From assembly GCF_007641255.1 (NCBI RefSeq), contig NZ_CP036259.1:4776501-4840500 (forward strand): a stretch of DNA of 64,000 bases. Reading direction: 5' to 3'. A program made the position numbers and the translations under genes. Source of the DNA: Sporomusa termitida. GTDB lineage: Bacteria > Bacillota > Negativicutes > Sporomusales > Sporomusaceae. The notes beneath the pieces were generated by a model. That model made no database searches, had not been told where the DNA came from, and saw nothing but the letters and a program-made list of their open reading frames with translations. Shown one piece after another: positions 44,951 through 53,983 of the stretch. Every line of letters starts with the position of its first letter. Position 1 is the first letter of the stretch.

Positions 44951-46101
44951 TACCGCAAACCTCCCGGCAGCGCCAGCTCCCGTACGGCAGCAATGGCCTG
45001 TTCAATCTCCGCCCGAGTATTAAAATAGCCTGGGCTAAACCGCACAGTTCCTGTTTTAATCGTCCCCAGCGTCTGATGGGCCCAGGGAGCGCAGTGTAAA
45101 CCGGCGCGGCAGGCGATGCCATATTCTCTGTCCAGAGCATGGGCTATCAGACCACTGTCCTTGCCGGCCAGCGTAAACGATACCACGGCGGTACGTCCGG
45201 CAGTACTTGCGGCTCCATAAAGTTTTACCGCCGCAATATCCTTTAAGCCGGCAAGGAGTAATTGCGTCAGTGCCAATTCTTTGGCCTGTATATTTTTTCT
45301 GCCGGTAGCCAGAATAAAGCGGACACCGGCTTTTAAGCCGGCAATGCCAGGGGTATTAGGTGTACCGCTTTCCAGCCGGTCAGGCATAAATTCCGGTTGG
45401 TTGTCAGATTCAGACAAACTGCCGGTACCGCCGACTCTAAGCGGGGCTACAGCCACTGTTCTGCTGACAAATAAGCCGCCGGTGCCCTGAGGCCCCAGCA
45501 GACCCTTATGACCGCTAAAGGCCAGTATATCAATGCCCATCCCGGCAACATCAATAGCTTCGACCCCGGCCGTCTGCGCAGCATCAACAATCAAAACAAC
45601 CCCCTGCCGCCTGGTCATCTCTCCGACCTCGGCCACCGGCATAAGGGTACCGGTAACATTGGAAGCATGGCTCATAATGACGGCTTTAGGTTTATTGCTG
45701 ATAGCGGCCCGCATTGCCGCCAAATCAAGCTGGCCGTCGCCGGAACAGGGGATAACCGTAACTTGTACGCCTTTGGCCTCAACAAAACGAACAGCCCTGG
45801 CGACAGCGTTGTGCTCCATGGCTGTTGTAACAATCCGGTCACCGGGACTTAATAGTCCAAATATAGACATACAGATAGCATCGGTGGCATTATGGGTAAA
45901 CACGATCTGGTTCGCATCCTCAATGCCAAATAATTCAGCAAGCCCCTCACGCGCCTCATATAATAACAAACTGGCTTGACGCGCCATACTGTGACCGCCA
46001 CGCCCCGGATTTGCTCCTATCAATCGTAAGCAATCATCAACAGCCTGATAGACAGACTCTGGCTTAGGCCAGGTTGTAGCCGCATTATCAAGATAAATCA
46101 A
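44950..46101 (-). CDS. Cysteine desulfurase-family aminotransferase (TIGR01977 type)
   Basis: Class V PLP enzyme of the group seen with selenium genes and maturation factors. MIYLDNAATTWPKPESVYQA, PLP Lys in FSGHKGLLGPQG, and the C-terminal CRAGLHCAPWAH loop with the catalytic Cys. 383 residues. May supply sulfur or selenium; its nearest neighbour is hydF (11-base gap), and selenium genes lie elsewhere in the window. Cys desulfurase versus selenocysteine lyase activity cannot be separated by eye. Confidence 0.85.
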   Translation of the reverse strand: MIYLDNAATTWPKPESVYQAVDDCLRLIGANPGRGGHSMARQASLLLYEAREGLAELFGIEDANQIVFTHNATDAICMSIFGLLSPGDRIVTTAMEHNAVARAVRFVEAKGVQVTVIPCSGDGQLDLAAMRAAISNKPKAVIMSHASNVTGTLMPVAEVGEMTRRQGVVLIVDAAQTAGVEAIDVAGMGIDILAFSGHKGLLGPQGTGGLFVSRTVAVAPLRVGGTGSLSESDNQPEFMPDRLESGTPNTPGIAGLKAGVRFILATGRKNIQAKELALTQLLLAGLKDIAAVKLYGAASTAGRTAVVSFTLAGKDSGLIAHALDREYGIACRAGLHCAPWAHQTLGTIKTGTVRFSPGYFNTRAEIEQAIAAVRELALPGGLR

Positions 46102-46112
46102 CTCATTCGCTC

Positions 46113-47336
46113 CTAATCTTCCAGTATCATCCGGGCCAGGGGGAATGGTTCCAGGGCCCGGTATAAAATACCATGTACCTGAGCAATCAATAGCCCATAA
46201 TTAACAATTGGCACCCCCGCCTCCCTGGCCATTGCCAAACGATAAAGCATTTCCCGCCGATTAAGCATACAGGCGCCGCAATGGACAATTAATTTATATT
46301 TCTTTAAATCCGGGGGAAATGAACTCCCGGAAAACCAGTCGAAATCCAACTCGCTCCCGACCGACTGCCTAAGCCAGCGGGGAATCTTCACCCGGCCAAT
46401 ATCATCAGCCTGACGGTGATGGGTACACCCTTCCGCAATAAGCACCTTATCGCCAGGCTGTAGTGCCCCGATGGCTTTGGCCCCGGCCACGAGAGTTTCA
46501 AGATCGCCTTTATGCCGGGCCATTAAAATCGAAAAAGAGGTCAGCATAATACCTGGCGGGGTATCGGCTCCAACCTTCATGAATTCCTGTGAATCAGTGA
46601 CAACCAGGCGCGGCGGGCTTTTGAGTCCTGCCAAAGCTTCTTTTAGTTCACGTTCTTTAACAATCACAGCACAGGCATCATTATCTAAAAGATCGCGTAT
46701 TGTCTGAACCTGCGGCAGAATCAAGCGTCCTTTGGGTGCTGCTAAATCAATAGGTACAACCAATACCACCGTATCTCCCGGCGACACTAAATCACCAATA
46801 ACCGGCGGGCCTTCCCAGTTATCTGGTGCTAACCTGATAAGTAAGCGTTTCAATTCTTCAATGCCCTGACCATTTTTGGCACTAATACTGCTTAACGGTA
46901 AAGCCAGCAATGCGCTGTACTTATCAATTAGCTCGGCTGTAACCGGCATAATATCGCTTTTATTGACAACACCGGCCATAGGCAAACCACGCTTGCGGAT
47001 ATTCTGCACCAGCGTCTGCTCAAACTCCGTAACACCCTGTTCAGGCTCAATAACCACAATGGCTAAATCAGCTTTATTGAGAACCTGCAGCGTACGCTCG
47101 ACCCTTAACTGTCCCAAATCACCAACATCATCAATGCCGGCCGTGTCAATAATCATTACCGGCCCCAGCGGCAAGATTTCCATAGCCTTATATACAGGAT
47201 CAGTCGTTGTCCCCGGCACAGCAGAAACCAATGCAATATCCTGGCTGGTAAGGGCATTAATTAAGCTTGACTTACCGGCATTACGCCGTCCAAAGATCGC
47301 AATATGCAGCCGTGATCCCTTGGGGGTTTCTTGCAT
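46113..47336 (-). CDS. hydF: [FeFe]-hydrogenase maturation GTPase HydF
   Basis: Scaffold on which the 2Fe subcluster of the H-cluster is built and delivered to apo-hydrogenase. G1 GRRNAGKSSL, G3 DTAGID, G4 NKSD, a dimerisation domain, and the C-terminal cluster-binding region with CTHHRQADDIGR and HCGACMLNR. 408 residues from ATG 47336 (GGGAG upstream). hydE, hydG and the hydrogenase itself are not in this window. Confidence 0.95.
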   Translation of the reverse strand: MQETPKGSRLHIAIFGRRNAGKSSLINALTSQDIALVSAVPGTTTDPVYKAMEILPLGPVMIIDTAGIDDVGDLGQLRVERTLQVLNKADLAIVVIEPEQGVTEFEQTLVQNIRKRGLPMAGVVNKSDIMPVTAELIDKYSALLALPLSSISAKNGQGIEELKRLLIRLAPDNWEGPPVIGDLVSPGDTVVLVVPIDLAAPKGRLILPQVQTIRDLLDNDACAVIVKERELKEALAGLKSPPRLVVTDSQEFMKVGADTPPGIMLTSFSILMARHKGDLETLVAGAKAIGALQPGDKVLIAEGCTHHRQADDIGRVKIPRWLRQSVGSELDFDWFSGSSFPPDLKKYKLIVHCGACMLNRREMLYRLAMAREAGVPIVNYGLLIAQVHGILYRALEPFPLARMILED

Positions 47337-47352
47337 ATGTTCTCCCACCCTT

Positions 47353-48750
47353 CTATTTTTGTGACCCGGCGATTCCTGGCCGGGTCATAGCCCGGGGGTC
47401 CAGAACGGCATCAAGCTCCTCGGCAGACAGAACAGCTAATTCCAGGGCCGCCTGACGCACACTAATACCGGCCTTCATCGCCCGCCGGGCAACCTTTGAC
47501 GCCTGATCATAGCCAATATGCGGAACCAAAGCCGTAACACTGACCTGGCTGCCTGCCAATAACAACTGGCAGCGTTCAGAATCTGCCATGATTCCCTGAA
47601 CACAAAACTCATTAAGTATGGTTACTGCATTTGTTAATATTGACAGGTTTTCCAGCAGATGATGGGCAATTAAGGGCATAAAGGGATTAAGCTCAAGCTG
47701 CCCGGACTGCGCAGCCATAGCAATTGCAATATCTGAAGCCATAACATGAAAGGCTACTTGATTAACAGCTTCCGGAATAATCGGATTCACCTTACCGGGC
47801 ATAATGGATGACCCGGCCTGCCGTTCCGGCAGCCGTATCTCGCCCAGTCCGGCCATCGGGCCAGAAGAAAGCAGTCTAAGGTCATGAGCCAGCTTTCCCA
47901 GATTTACTGCCAAGGCCTTAAGCAGACCGGATACCTCAACAAAAACATCTGCATTCTGAATAACATCAATCATGTTTTCAGCCCGGGCTAAGCCAATGCC
48001 GGCATATTGCCGCACCCGGTCATTTACCATAAAGATATACTTCCTGTCAGCATTTAGGCCTGTGCCAATCGCCGTACCACCTAGGGCGGCCTGCCGCAGA
48101 CGTTCCTCAACCTTATACAACCGCCAGCGGTCCCGGGCAATCGCACCGGCGTAGGCACTAAACTCCTGGCCTAACATTACTGGTACCGCATCTTGCATCT
48201 CGGTACGGCCAACCTTTATCACGCCGGCAAACTCAGCTTCTTTGGCCTGCAATGCTGCCTGCAGTCCAGCACAACTCTCGCTTAACGGCTTAAGCAGCCA
48301 TATGGCGGCAATTCTAAGTGCCGTTGGATAAACATCATTTGTAGATTGATGTTTATTAACATGGTTTAACGGATGAACTATATCATAGTCACCGAGACGT
48401 CCGCCTAAAAGTTCAATAGCCCTGTTAGCAAGCACCTCATTCACATTCATATTGGTGGAGGTCCCGGCCCCTCCCTGCAAGGCATCAACAACAAACTGGT
48501 CACTTAACTTGCCGTTCATTACCTCTTCTGCCGCCGTGGCTATCGCTCGTGCTTTGTCTTGAGGGAGAAAACCCAATTCGCTGTTGACTTCTGCTGCTGC
48601 TTTTTTTATTAGGCTTATCGCCTTAATTAGCGTATATGATACTTTATAACCGGATAACGGAAAATTCTCCCTGGCCCGTAAGGTATAAATCCCATAGTAT
48701 ACACCGGCAGGAATTTCCCGTTCTCCCAACAGATCTTTCTCTAGCCTCAT
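47353..48750 (-). CDS. aspA: Aspartate ammonia-lyase
   Basis: Fumarase/aspartase-superfamily enzyme, deaminating aspartate to fumarate. ALQGGAGTSTNMNVNEV, HVNKHQSTNDVYPTA, TEMQDAVPVMLGQE and the signature GSSIMPGKVNPIIPE are intact. 465 residues. It sits 16 bases before hydF in the same direction. Aspartase genes near hyd maturation genes recur in Firmicutes, possibly as an ammonia source for the H-cluster bridge; that link is inference. A parS site lies in the 65-base gap upstream. Confidence 0.93.
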   Translation of the reverse strand: MRLEKDLLGEREIPAGVYYGIYTLRARENFPLSGYKVSYTLIKAISLIKKAAAEVNSELGFLPQDKARAIATAAEEVMNGKLSDQFVVDALQGGAGTSTNMNVNEVLANRAIELLGGRLGDYDIVHPLNHVNKHQSTNDVYPTALRIAAIWLLKPLSESCAGLQAALQAKEAEFAGVIKVGRTEMQDAVPVMLGQEFSAYAGAIARDRWRLYKVEERLRQAALGGTAIGTGLNADRKYIFMVNDRVRQYAGIGLARAENMIDVIQNADVFVEVSGLLKALAVNLGKLAHDLRLLSSGPMAGLGEIRLPERQAGSSIMPGKVNPIIPEAVNQVAFHVMASDIAIAMAAQSGQLELNPFMPLIAHHLLENLSILTNAVTILNEFCVQGIMADSERCQLLLAGSQVSVTALVPHIGYDQASKVARRAMKAGISVRQAALELAVLSAEELDAVLDPRAMTRPGIAGSQK

Positions 48751-48792
48751 ATGCAGCTAACCCACCTCCTGCTTCAGAGCCTGATAAATCAA

Positions 48793-48808
48793 TGTTTCAC
48801 GTGAAACA
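48793..48808. promoter_or_regulatory. parS centromere site 1
   Basis: TGTTTCACGTGAAACA, a perfect 16-base palindrome one base from the Bacillus consensus. Lies between parB and aspA. Nucleates the ParB complex for chromosome segregation. Confidence 0.93.
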
Positions 48809-48815
48809 TTTTATT

Positions 48816-49736
48816 TCACACTACAAGGTGGCCACGAAAGCCGGTATTAACCGACTCTTGCCGGCTGGACAACATTTCGATAATCCGTTCTAAGTCTTCT
48901 GGTGAATAATACTCAATTTCAATTTTGCTTTTTAGTTTTCCCGGTTTAATTCGCACTTGCGTGCCTAGCATCATTTTTAAACGATCCTCAAATTCATTCA
49001 TAAAAAACTGATGATCCGCTACGGTCTCCGGCTCGACTTTGCCCTCAGTCTTCTTGGCCGGACGCCGGGCAGCTAAACGACGTACCAGTTCTTCGGCGTC
49101 CCGCGCCGATAAATCTTCCTCAATAATTTGGTTAGCAGCCTCAAGCTGCACTGCCGGCACAGTCAGGGCTAACAGTGGTCTGGCTTGTCCGATAGATAAT
49201 GTTCCACGTGAAACAAATTCCTGGACCTCAGCCTGCAGGTTGAGCAAGCGTACAATATTAGCAATCATCGAACGGCTGCGCCCGATCTTCTGCGCGACCT
49301 CTTCCTGGGTTAAGCCAAACTCCTCCATTAACCGCCGGAATGCCATGGCTTCTTCAATAGGATTAAGGTTCTGACGTTGCAGGTTCTCAATTAATGCGAT
49401 CTCCATCATTTCTGCATCGGTATAATCACGGATAACCGCCGGAATCTGTTTTAACCCTGCCAATTGTGAAGCCCGCCAGCGCCGCTCGCCAGCTACAAGT
49501 TCATACCCACTAAGGGTTTTACGGACAATAACCGGTTGGATGACACCATGTTGCTTAATAGACTGAGCTAGTTCAGCTAATGCCTCTTCATCAAAACTTT
49601 GCCTAGGTTGATGAGGGTTAGGCATAATATCTGTAAGGGTAATTTCATTGGTGTACTCCGGTTCTGCATTCATTTCAACAGTGCCCGGAGAACCAAACAA
49701 AGCGTCCAAGCCTCTGCCCAATCCTCGTTTACTCAT
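48816..49736 (-). CDS. parB: Chromosome-partitioning protein ParB (Spo0J)
   Basis: CTP-dependent DNA clamp that loads at parS and recruits SMC. N-terminal [11 protein letters not shown], box I with [11 protein letters not shown]/arginine motif region ([17 protein letters not shown]), HTH ([19 protein letters not shown]), and C-terminal dimer domain. 306 residues. Start overlaps the parA stop. Confidence 0.96.
   Translation of the reverse strand: MSKRGLGRGLDALFGSPGTVEMNAEPEYTNEITLTDIMPNPHQPRQSFDEEALAELAQSIKQHGVIQPVIVRKTLSGYELVAGERRWRASQLAGLKQIPAVIRDYTDAEMMEIALIENLQRQNLNPIEEAMAFRRLMEEFGLTQEEVAQKIGRSRSMIANIVRLLNLQAEVQEFVSRGTLSIGQARPLLALTVPAVQLEAANQIIEEDLSARDAEELVRRLAARRPAKKTEGKVEPETVADHQFFMNEFEDRLKMMLGTQVRIKPGKLKSKIEIEYYSPEDLERIIEMLSSRQESVNTGFRGHLVV
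49200..49215. promoter_or_regulatory. parS centromere site 2
   Basis: TGTTCCACGTGAAACA, identical to the Bacillus subtilis consensus, inside the parB coding region. Confidence 0.95.
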
Positions 49737-50490
49737 CACCAATCACCTCACGTGCTAAATCAAAATACACTTCTGTACCTTTAGATTTAGGATCATATTT
49801 TATTACAGGCTGCCCATGGCTGGGGGCCTCGCTTAAACGGACATTACGGGGAATAATTGTTTGATATACTTTATGACGGAAATGGTTTTTAACCTCATCA
49901 ACGACCTGAATGGATAAATTGGTACGGGCATCAAACATGGTAAGCACAACACCTTCAAGCGTCAAAACTGGATTTAAATTCTTTTGCACCAGGCTCACTG
50001 TACTCATCAATTGTGTCAAGCCCTCCAAAGCATAAAACTCGCATTGAATAGGAACTAGCACCGAATTAGCAGCCGTCAATGAATTAATTGTTAGTAAACC
50101 CAACGAAGGCGGACAGTCAATCAAAACGTATTCATAGCTGAATTTTGCCTTATCCAGGGCTCGCTTTAATTTACCTTCACGGGACATCATTGATACAAGC
50201 TCAATTTCAGCCCCAGCCAGCTGAATTGTCGCCGGCAACAGCTTAAGATTCGGGATTTGGGTCGGAAGCACAATTGTTTCCAGCGGGACATCGTTTACCA
50301 GCGCATCGTAGACACAGCGTTTAATTGAGCCTTTATTGAATCCCAATCCGCTAGTGGAGTTACCCTGCGGGTCAATATCAATAAGCAGCACCCTTTTACC
50401 CAGCTCAGCCAGACAAGCCGACAGATTAACCGCTGTTGTCGTCTTGCCAACTCCCCCTTTTTGATTGGCGATAGCAATCACTTTTACCAA
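49729..50490 (-). CDS. parA: Chromosome-partitioning ATPase ParA (Soj)
   Basis: Deviant Walker-A ATPase ([20 protein letters not shown]) with [13 protein letters not shown] and [10 protein letters not shown], that binds DNA nonspecifically and with ParB separates origins and modulates DnaA. 253 residues. TTG start behind GAGGTG. Stop overlaps parB start. Confidence 0.96.
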   Translation of the reverse strand: MVKVIAIANQKGGVGKTTTAVNLSACLAELGKRVLLIDIDPQGNSTSGLGFNKGSIKRCVYDALVNDVPLETIVLPTQIPNLKLLPATIQLAGAEIELVSMMSREGKLKRALDKAKFSYEYVLIDCPPSLGLLTINSLTAANSVLVPIQCEFYALEGLTQLMSTVSLVQKNLNPVLTLEGVVLTMFDARTNLSIQVVDEVKNHFRHKVYQTIIPRNVRLSEAPSHGQPVIKYDPKSKGTEVYFDLAREVIGDE

Positions 50491-50649
50491 ACTAGTTCAC
50501 CTCAAATAGATTGTAGCATTAGAATCGTTTTCATCCTTTCATTCTCCCACCTATGCATAATTTCCTGCCAAATATTTTTTTGATATGAAAAACTTGGTAA
50601 TGAAACATTAAAATCAATAAATTATTTGTAAATCTGCAAATATCACAGC

Positions 50650-50678
50650 TTTAACTAATTGGCAAAATATAATATAAT
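50650..50678 (+). promoter_or_regulatory. Promoter of the methionine synthase operon
   Basis: TTTAAC-N17-TATAAT, 38 bases before the start codon. No SAM, cobalamin or T-box element seen in the short leader. Confidence 0.6.
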
Positions 50679-50715
50679 GCTAATAATACCGCACTTCATT
50701 AAGGAGGTCTTTCCC

Positions 50716-51405
50716 ATGCCGATATATCATCCCCGGTTAACGACTATCGACCTTGATGAAACCAAACGCTATGCAGGGTTAAGCGGTAAAACAGATTTTT
50801 CCGCTACACTCCTTTCTGATGCATGCACGCAAGCTCAGCTTTTGGCTACGCCCAGAGGAGTCTGGCAGGTTTACGCCTATGATCAGGATTCACATACCAT
50901 TATGTCGCCTTCTCCGCTGATACTTACGGCCGAAGCAATTATCAGGCATCTGCAGGGAGCCGCAGAAGTAGCAATAATGGCAGCAACAATTGGCATCAGC
51001 CTCGAACAGGAAGTATCTAACCTATTCTCTAAAAATCAATATACGCTAGGCCTGTTACTGGATGCCGCCGGCACGACAGCAGTAGAAATGACCTGTAACG
51101 CAGTCTGTTATGTAATATCCGGGCAAGCAGCCCGTTCCGGGCTTACTGCCGGCCGCCGCTTTAGTCCCGGTTATGGCGGCTGGCCAATTATTGTACAGCC
51201 TGAAATCCTCCAGTTAGCCTCAGGCGCTGCCATTGACCTGAGCGTTACAGATACCAAAATGCTTGTACCGCGCAAATCTGTCACAGCTATTATTGGTTTA
51301 TATCCTTATCACCAAACATTAAATTTACATCATGAGCAAGTTCTGTCATGCGATAAATGCGGACAGCCGGGTTGTCATGCACGAAAGGAGACCACTACTG
51401 AATGA
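50716..51405 (+). CDS. Methionine synthase reactivation-domain protein (stand-alone)
   Basis: Corresponds to the C-terminal MetH activation domain that binds SAM for reductive methylation of inactive cob(II)alamin. MAATIGISLEQEV, DAAGTTAVEMTCNA, and RFSPGYGGWPI are typical. The end carries SCDKCGQPGCHARKE, a Cys cluster found in stand-alone versions that may hold an Fe-S or metal site. ATG at 50716 after AAGGAGG (a 19-codon longer frame runs over the promoter). 229 residues. ATGA overlap with the next gene. Confidence 0.9.
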   Translation: MPIYHPRLTTIDLDETKRYAGLSGKTDFSATLLSDACTQAQLLATPRGVWQVYAYDQDSHTIMSPSPLILTAEAIIRHLQGAAEVAIMAATIGISLEQEVSNLFSKNQYTLGLLLDAAGTTAVEMTCNAVCYVISGQAARSGLTAGRRFSPGYGGWPIIVQPEILQLASGAAIDLSVTDTKMLVPRKSVTAIIGLYPYHQTLNLHHEQVLSCDKCGQPGCHARKETTTE

Positions 51406-53777
51406 TCCATATTTTTGACGGTGCAATGGGAACTATGTTGCATCAAGCAGGCTTAGCACCAGGAGAATGCCCCGAAGCATGGAATATTGCTCATCCGGAA
51501 AAAATAACAAAAATCCATCGTCAATATATTGAAGCCGGTGCAACAATAATAGAAACGAATACCTTTGGCGGCAACCGCATAAAATTAGCTCATTACGGCC
51601 TTGAGCAGAAAACAGTTGCCATTAATGCGGCTGCCGTGGCTGCGGCCCGCCAGGCCGCAGGCACTCATGCCCAACTTGCCGGTTCTGTCGGCCCCACCGG
51701 CAAGTTTATTGCCCCACTAGGTGATTTAACCTTTGACACTGCCTATGATGTTTTCTTTGAGCAAATAAGTGCGTTGGATCAGGCCGGAATTGACTTTATA
51801 ATCATTGAAACTATTATCGATATGCAGGAAATGCGGGCCGCTCTCCTGGCTGCCAAAGCAGCAACCCGCAAGCCCATTATCTGCCAGCTATCTTTTGATG
51901 CTGACGGCCGCACAGTAACAGGCACCGATCCCCGCACAGCCGCCATCACCCTGGAAGCTATGGGAGCAACAATAATAGGTGCTAATTGCTCATTAGGCCC
52001 GGCTCAGCTTTTGCCGGTAATTGCGACCTTAGCCCAGTCCAGTTCCTTAGCCATCAGTGTCCAGCCAAACGCAGGCATGCCGGAGTTAATTAATGGACAC
52101 ACCGTTTTCCCGATGAAAGCGGGCGAAATGGCCGCCTGGATTCCGAAGCTGGTAGCCGCAGGCGCTACTTTTATCGGTGGCTGCTGTGGCACCACCCCGG
52201 CCCATATTAAGGCGATCAGGCAAGCAGTAGACAACCTGAGCACTCCGGTTAGCCACAGGCCTCATACTGCCTGCACGGCGTTAACCAGCCGGACCCGGAC
52301 CCTATACCTTGGTCCCCGGTTTGCACCGGTCATTATTGGTGAACGCATCAACCCCACTGGCCGTAAAGCCTTAGCTAAGGATATTAAAGAAGGTAACCTC
52401 ATCACAGTAAAAAAGGAAGCGCTGGCCCAGATTAAAGCCGGGGCCGGTATCCTTGATGTTAATATGGGCGTACCTGGAATTAATCAGGCAGCCACCATGA
52501 AACAGGTTATCGAAGAATTATCGGTCTTAGTTGATGCGCCGCTGGCTATTGATACAACTGACCCGGCCGCGCTTGAAGCCGGGCTCAGGGCTTATCCCGG
52601 CCGGGCCCTGATTAACTCGGTCACAGCCGAAGCCGAAAGGCTGGAAAGCTTTTTACCCTTAGCTAAAAAATATGGGGCAACCGTATTATGCCTGCCACTA
52701 TCCGACGGCGGCGTTCCCACTACAGCAGCAGAACGAATAAAAGTGGCCAAACAAATTATTGATGTTGCCGTAGAACATGGCTTAAACCGGCAAGACCTGT
52801 TGCTTGACGCCTTAGTGATGACAGTAGCAACAGATGCCCGGGCGGCAGCAGAAACATTATTAACGCTCAAGTTATACCGCGAGCATTTTGGCTGCCCTGC
52901 CGTTATGGGCCTCAGTAATGTCTCCTTCGGTCTGCCCCGGCGCGATTTAATGAATGCCTCATTTTGCGCGATGGCACTTGCCTCAGGCCTTGATGCGCCA
53001 ATCCTTAATCCCTTCGATCCGCTTATGCAGGATATCTGGTCAGCAGCCTCCGCCCTCAGCGGCCATGACAGCCAGGCCATTGCTTACAGCAGGAAATATG
53101 TTGAACAGCCTGCCCCACCAGTTACTGTTAGTAATACACCACCTGATCTATTAATGCAGATCCGGCAAACTGTTATTAACGGTGAAACAACAGGTGTTGC
53201 CCCGCTCATCCGGCAGGCACTTGCCGAAAACTATCCACCTCTCACTATAACTGATCAGGCTTTGACAGCAGCCATGAATGAAGTGGGACTGGCTTTCGGA
53301 CAAGGCCGCTGCTTTTTACCGCAGGTCTTATTGTCAGCTGAAACTATGCGCATTGCTTTTAATACAATTAAAGAGGTTCTACCGGCCCATACTACCCAGA
53401 GTTTAGGAACAGTATTGTTAGCTACAGTAAAAGGCGATATCCACGACCTCGGTAAAAACATTGTTGCCGCCCTGATGGAGAATAATGGCTTTACTGTTAT
53501 TGACTTAGGAAAAGATGTCGCTCCGGCAGCGATTGTAGCTGCTACCAAAGAATACCGGCCTCACATTATCGGTCTCTGTGCGCTTATGACAACTACACTG
53601 CCTCAAGTTGACATAACTATAAATGCCCTAAAAGCTGCTGGTTTCACTGTCAAAACAATTGTCGGCGGTGCCGTGCTTACAGAAAGTTATGCCCTGCAGG
53701 CCGGCGCCGATGCCTACGCCGCCAACGGAGTAGCTGCCGTCAATATTGCCAAACAACTGCTTGGCAGCAGCAATTAG
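51402..53777 (+). CDS. metH: Cobalamin-dependent methionine synthase without activation domain
   Basis: Methylates homocysteine from methyltetrahydrofolate through cobalamin. Residues about 1-285 are the homocysteine methyltransferase with Zn ligands (GANCSLGP and GGCCGTTPAHI). About 305-560 is the pterin-binding domain (GERINPTGRK, DVNMGVPG, NSVTAE). About 580-791 is the B12 helical cap and Rossmann domain with the Co-ligand motif GDIHDLGKN. 791 residues; the fourth domain of enteric MetH is supplied by the preceding gene. Plus strand, reading toward the origin. Confidence 0.95.
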   Translation: MIHIFDGAMGTMLHQAGLAPGECPEAWNIAHPEKITKIHRQYIEAGATIIETNTFGGNRIKLAHYGLEQKTVAINAAAVAAARQAAGTHAQLAGSVGPTGKFIAPLGDLTFDTAYDVFFEQISALDQAGIDFIIIETIIDMQEMRAALLAAKAATRKPIICQLSFDADGRTVTGTDPRTAAITLEAMGATIIGANCSLGPAQLLPVIATLAQSSSLAISVQPNAGMPELINGHTVFPMKAGEMAAWIPKLVAAGATFIGGCCGTTPAHIKAIRQAVDNLSTPVSHRPHTACTALTSRTRTLYLGPRFAPVIIGERINPTGRKALAKDIKEGNLITVKKEALAQIKAGAGILDVNMGVPGINQAATMKQVIEELSVLVDAPLAIDTTDPAALEAGLRAYPGRALINSVTAEAERLESFLPLAKKYGATVLCLPLSDGGVPTTAAERIKVAKQIIDVAVEHGLNRQDLLLDALVMTVATDARAAAETLLTLKLYREHFGCPAVMGLSNVSFGLPRRDLMNASFCAMALASGLDAPILNPFDPLMQDIWSAASALSGHDSQAIAYSRKYVEQPAPPVTVSNTPPDLLMQIRQTVINGETTGVAPLIRQALAENYPPLTITDQALTAAMNEVGLAFGQGRCFLPQVLLSAETMRIAFNTIKEVLPAHTTQSLGTVLLATVKGDIHDLGKNIVAALMENNGFTVIDLGKDVAPAAIVAATKEYRPHIIGLCALMTTTLPQVDITINALKAAGFTVKTIVGGAVLTESYALQAGADAYAANGVAAVNIAKQLLGSSN

Positions 53778-53891
53778 CGCAACCCCGATAGGATAGCTGC
53801 CTGAGGTAAGCTCTGTTATGCAAACATACCGCAACAGTCAGTACGCTGCCGGCGGCAATGATCGCAATCGTTCCGCCTATAACAAAAACAG

Positions 53892-53936
53892 AAGTCCTGA
53901 TACCATAGTTTTATCTGGTATCAGGACTTTTTTTAA
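53892..53936 (+). terminator. Terminator of the methionine synthase operon
   Basis: AAGTCCTGATACCA/TGGTATCAGGACTT, 14 perfect pairs with a ten-base loop, followed by TTTTT on the plus strand. About 115 bases downstream of the stop. Confidence 0.92.
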
Positions 53937-53983
53937 TCCGTAGCTATAGTCACCACAATACTAAAGTGGCCCTCTTACTATAT

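Noticed and set aside
50580-50600. GAAAAACTTGG string resembling the dispersed repeat
   Set aside because: Only 11 bases match and the hairpin partner is missing, so I consider it chance.
53780-53885. Minus-strand hydrophobic stretch (FVIGGTIAIIAAG-like) before noc
   Set aside because: No start codon with a ribosome site; it overlaps the methionine synthase terminator.
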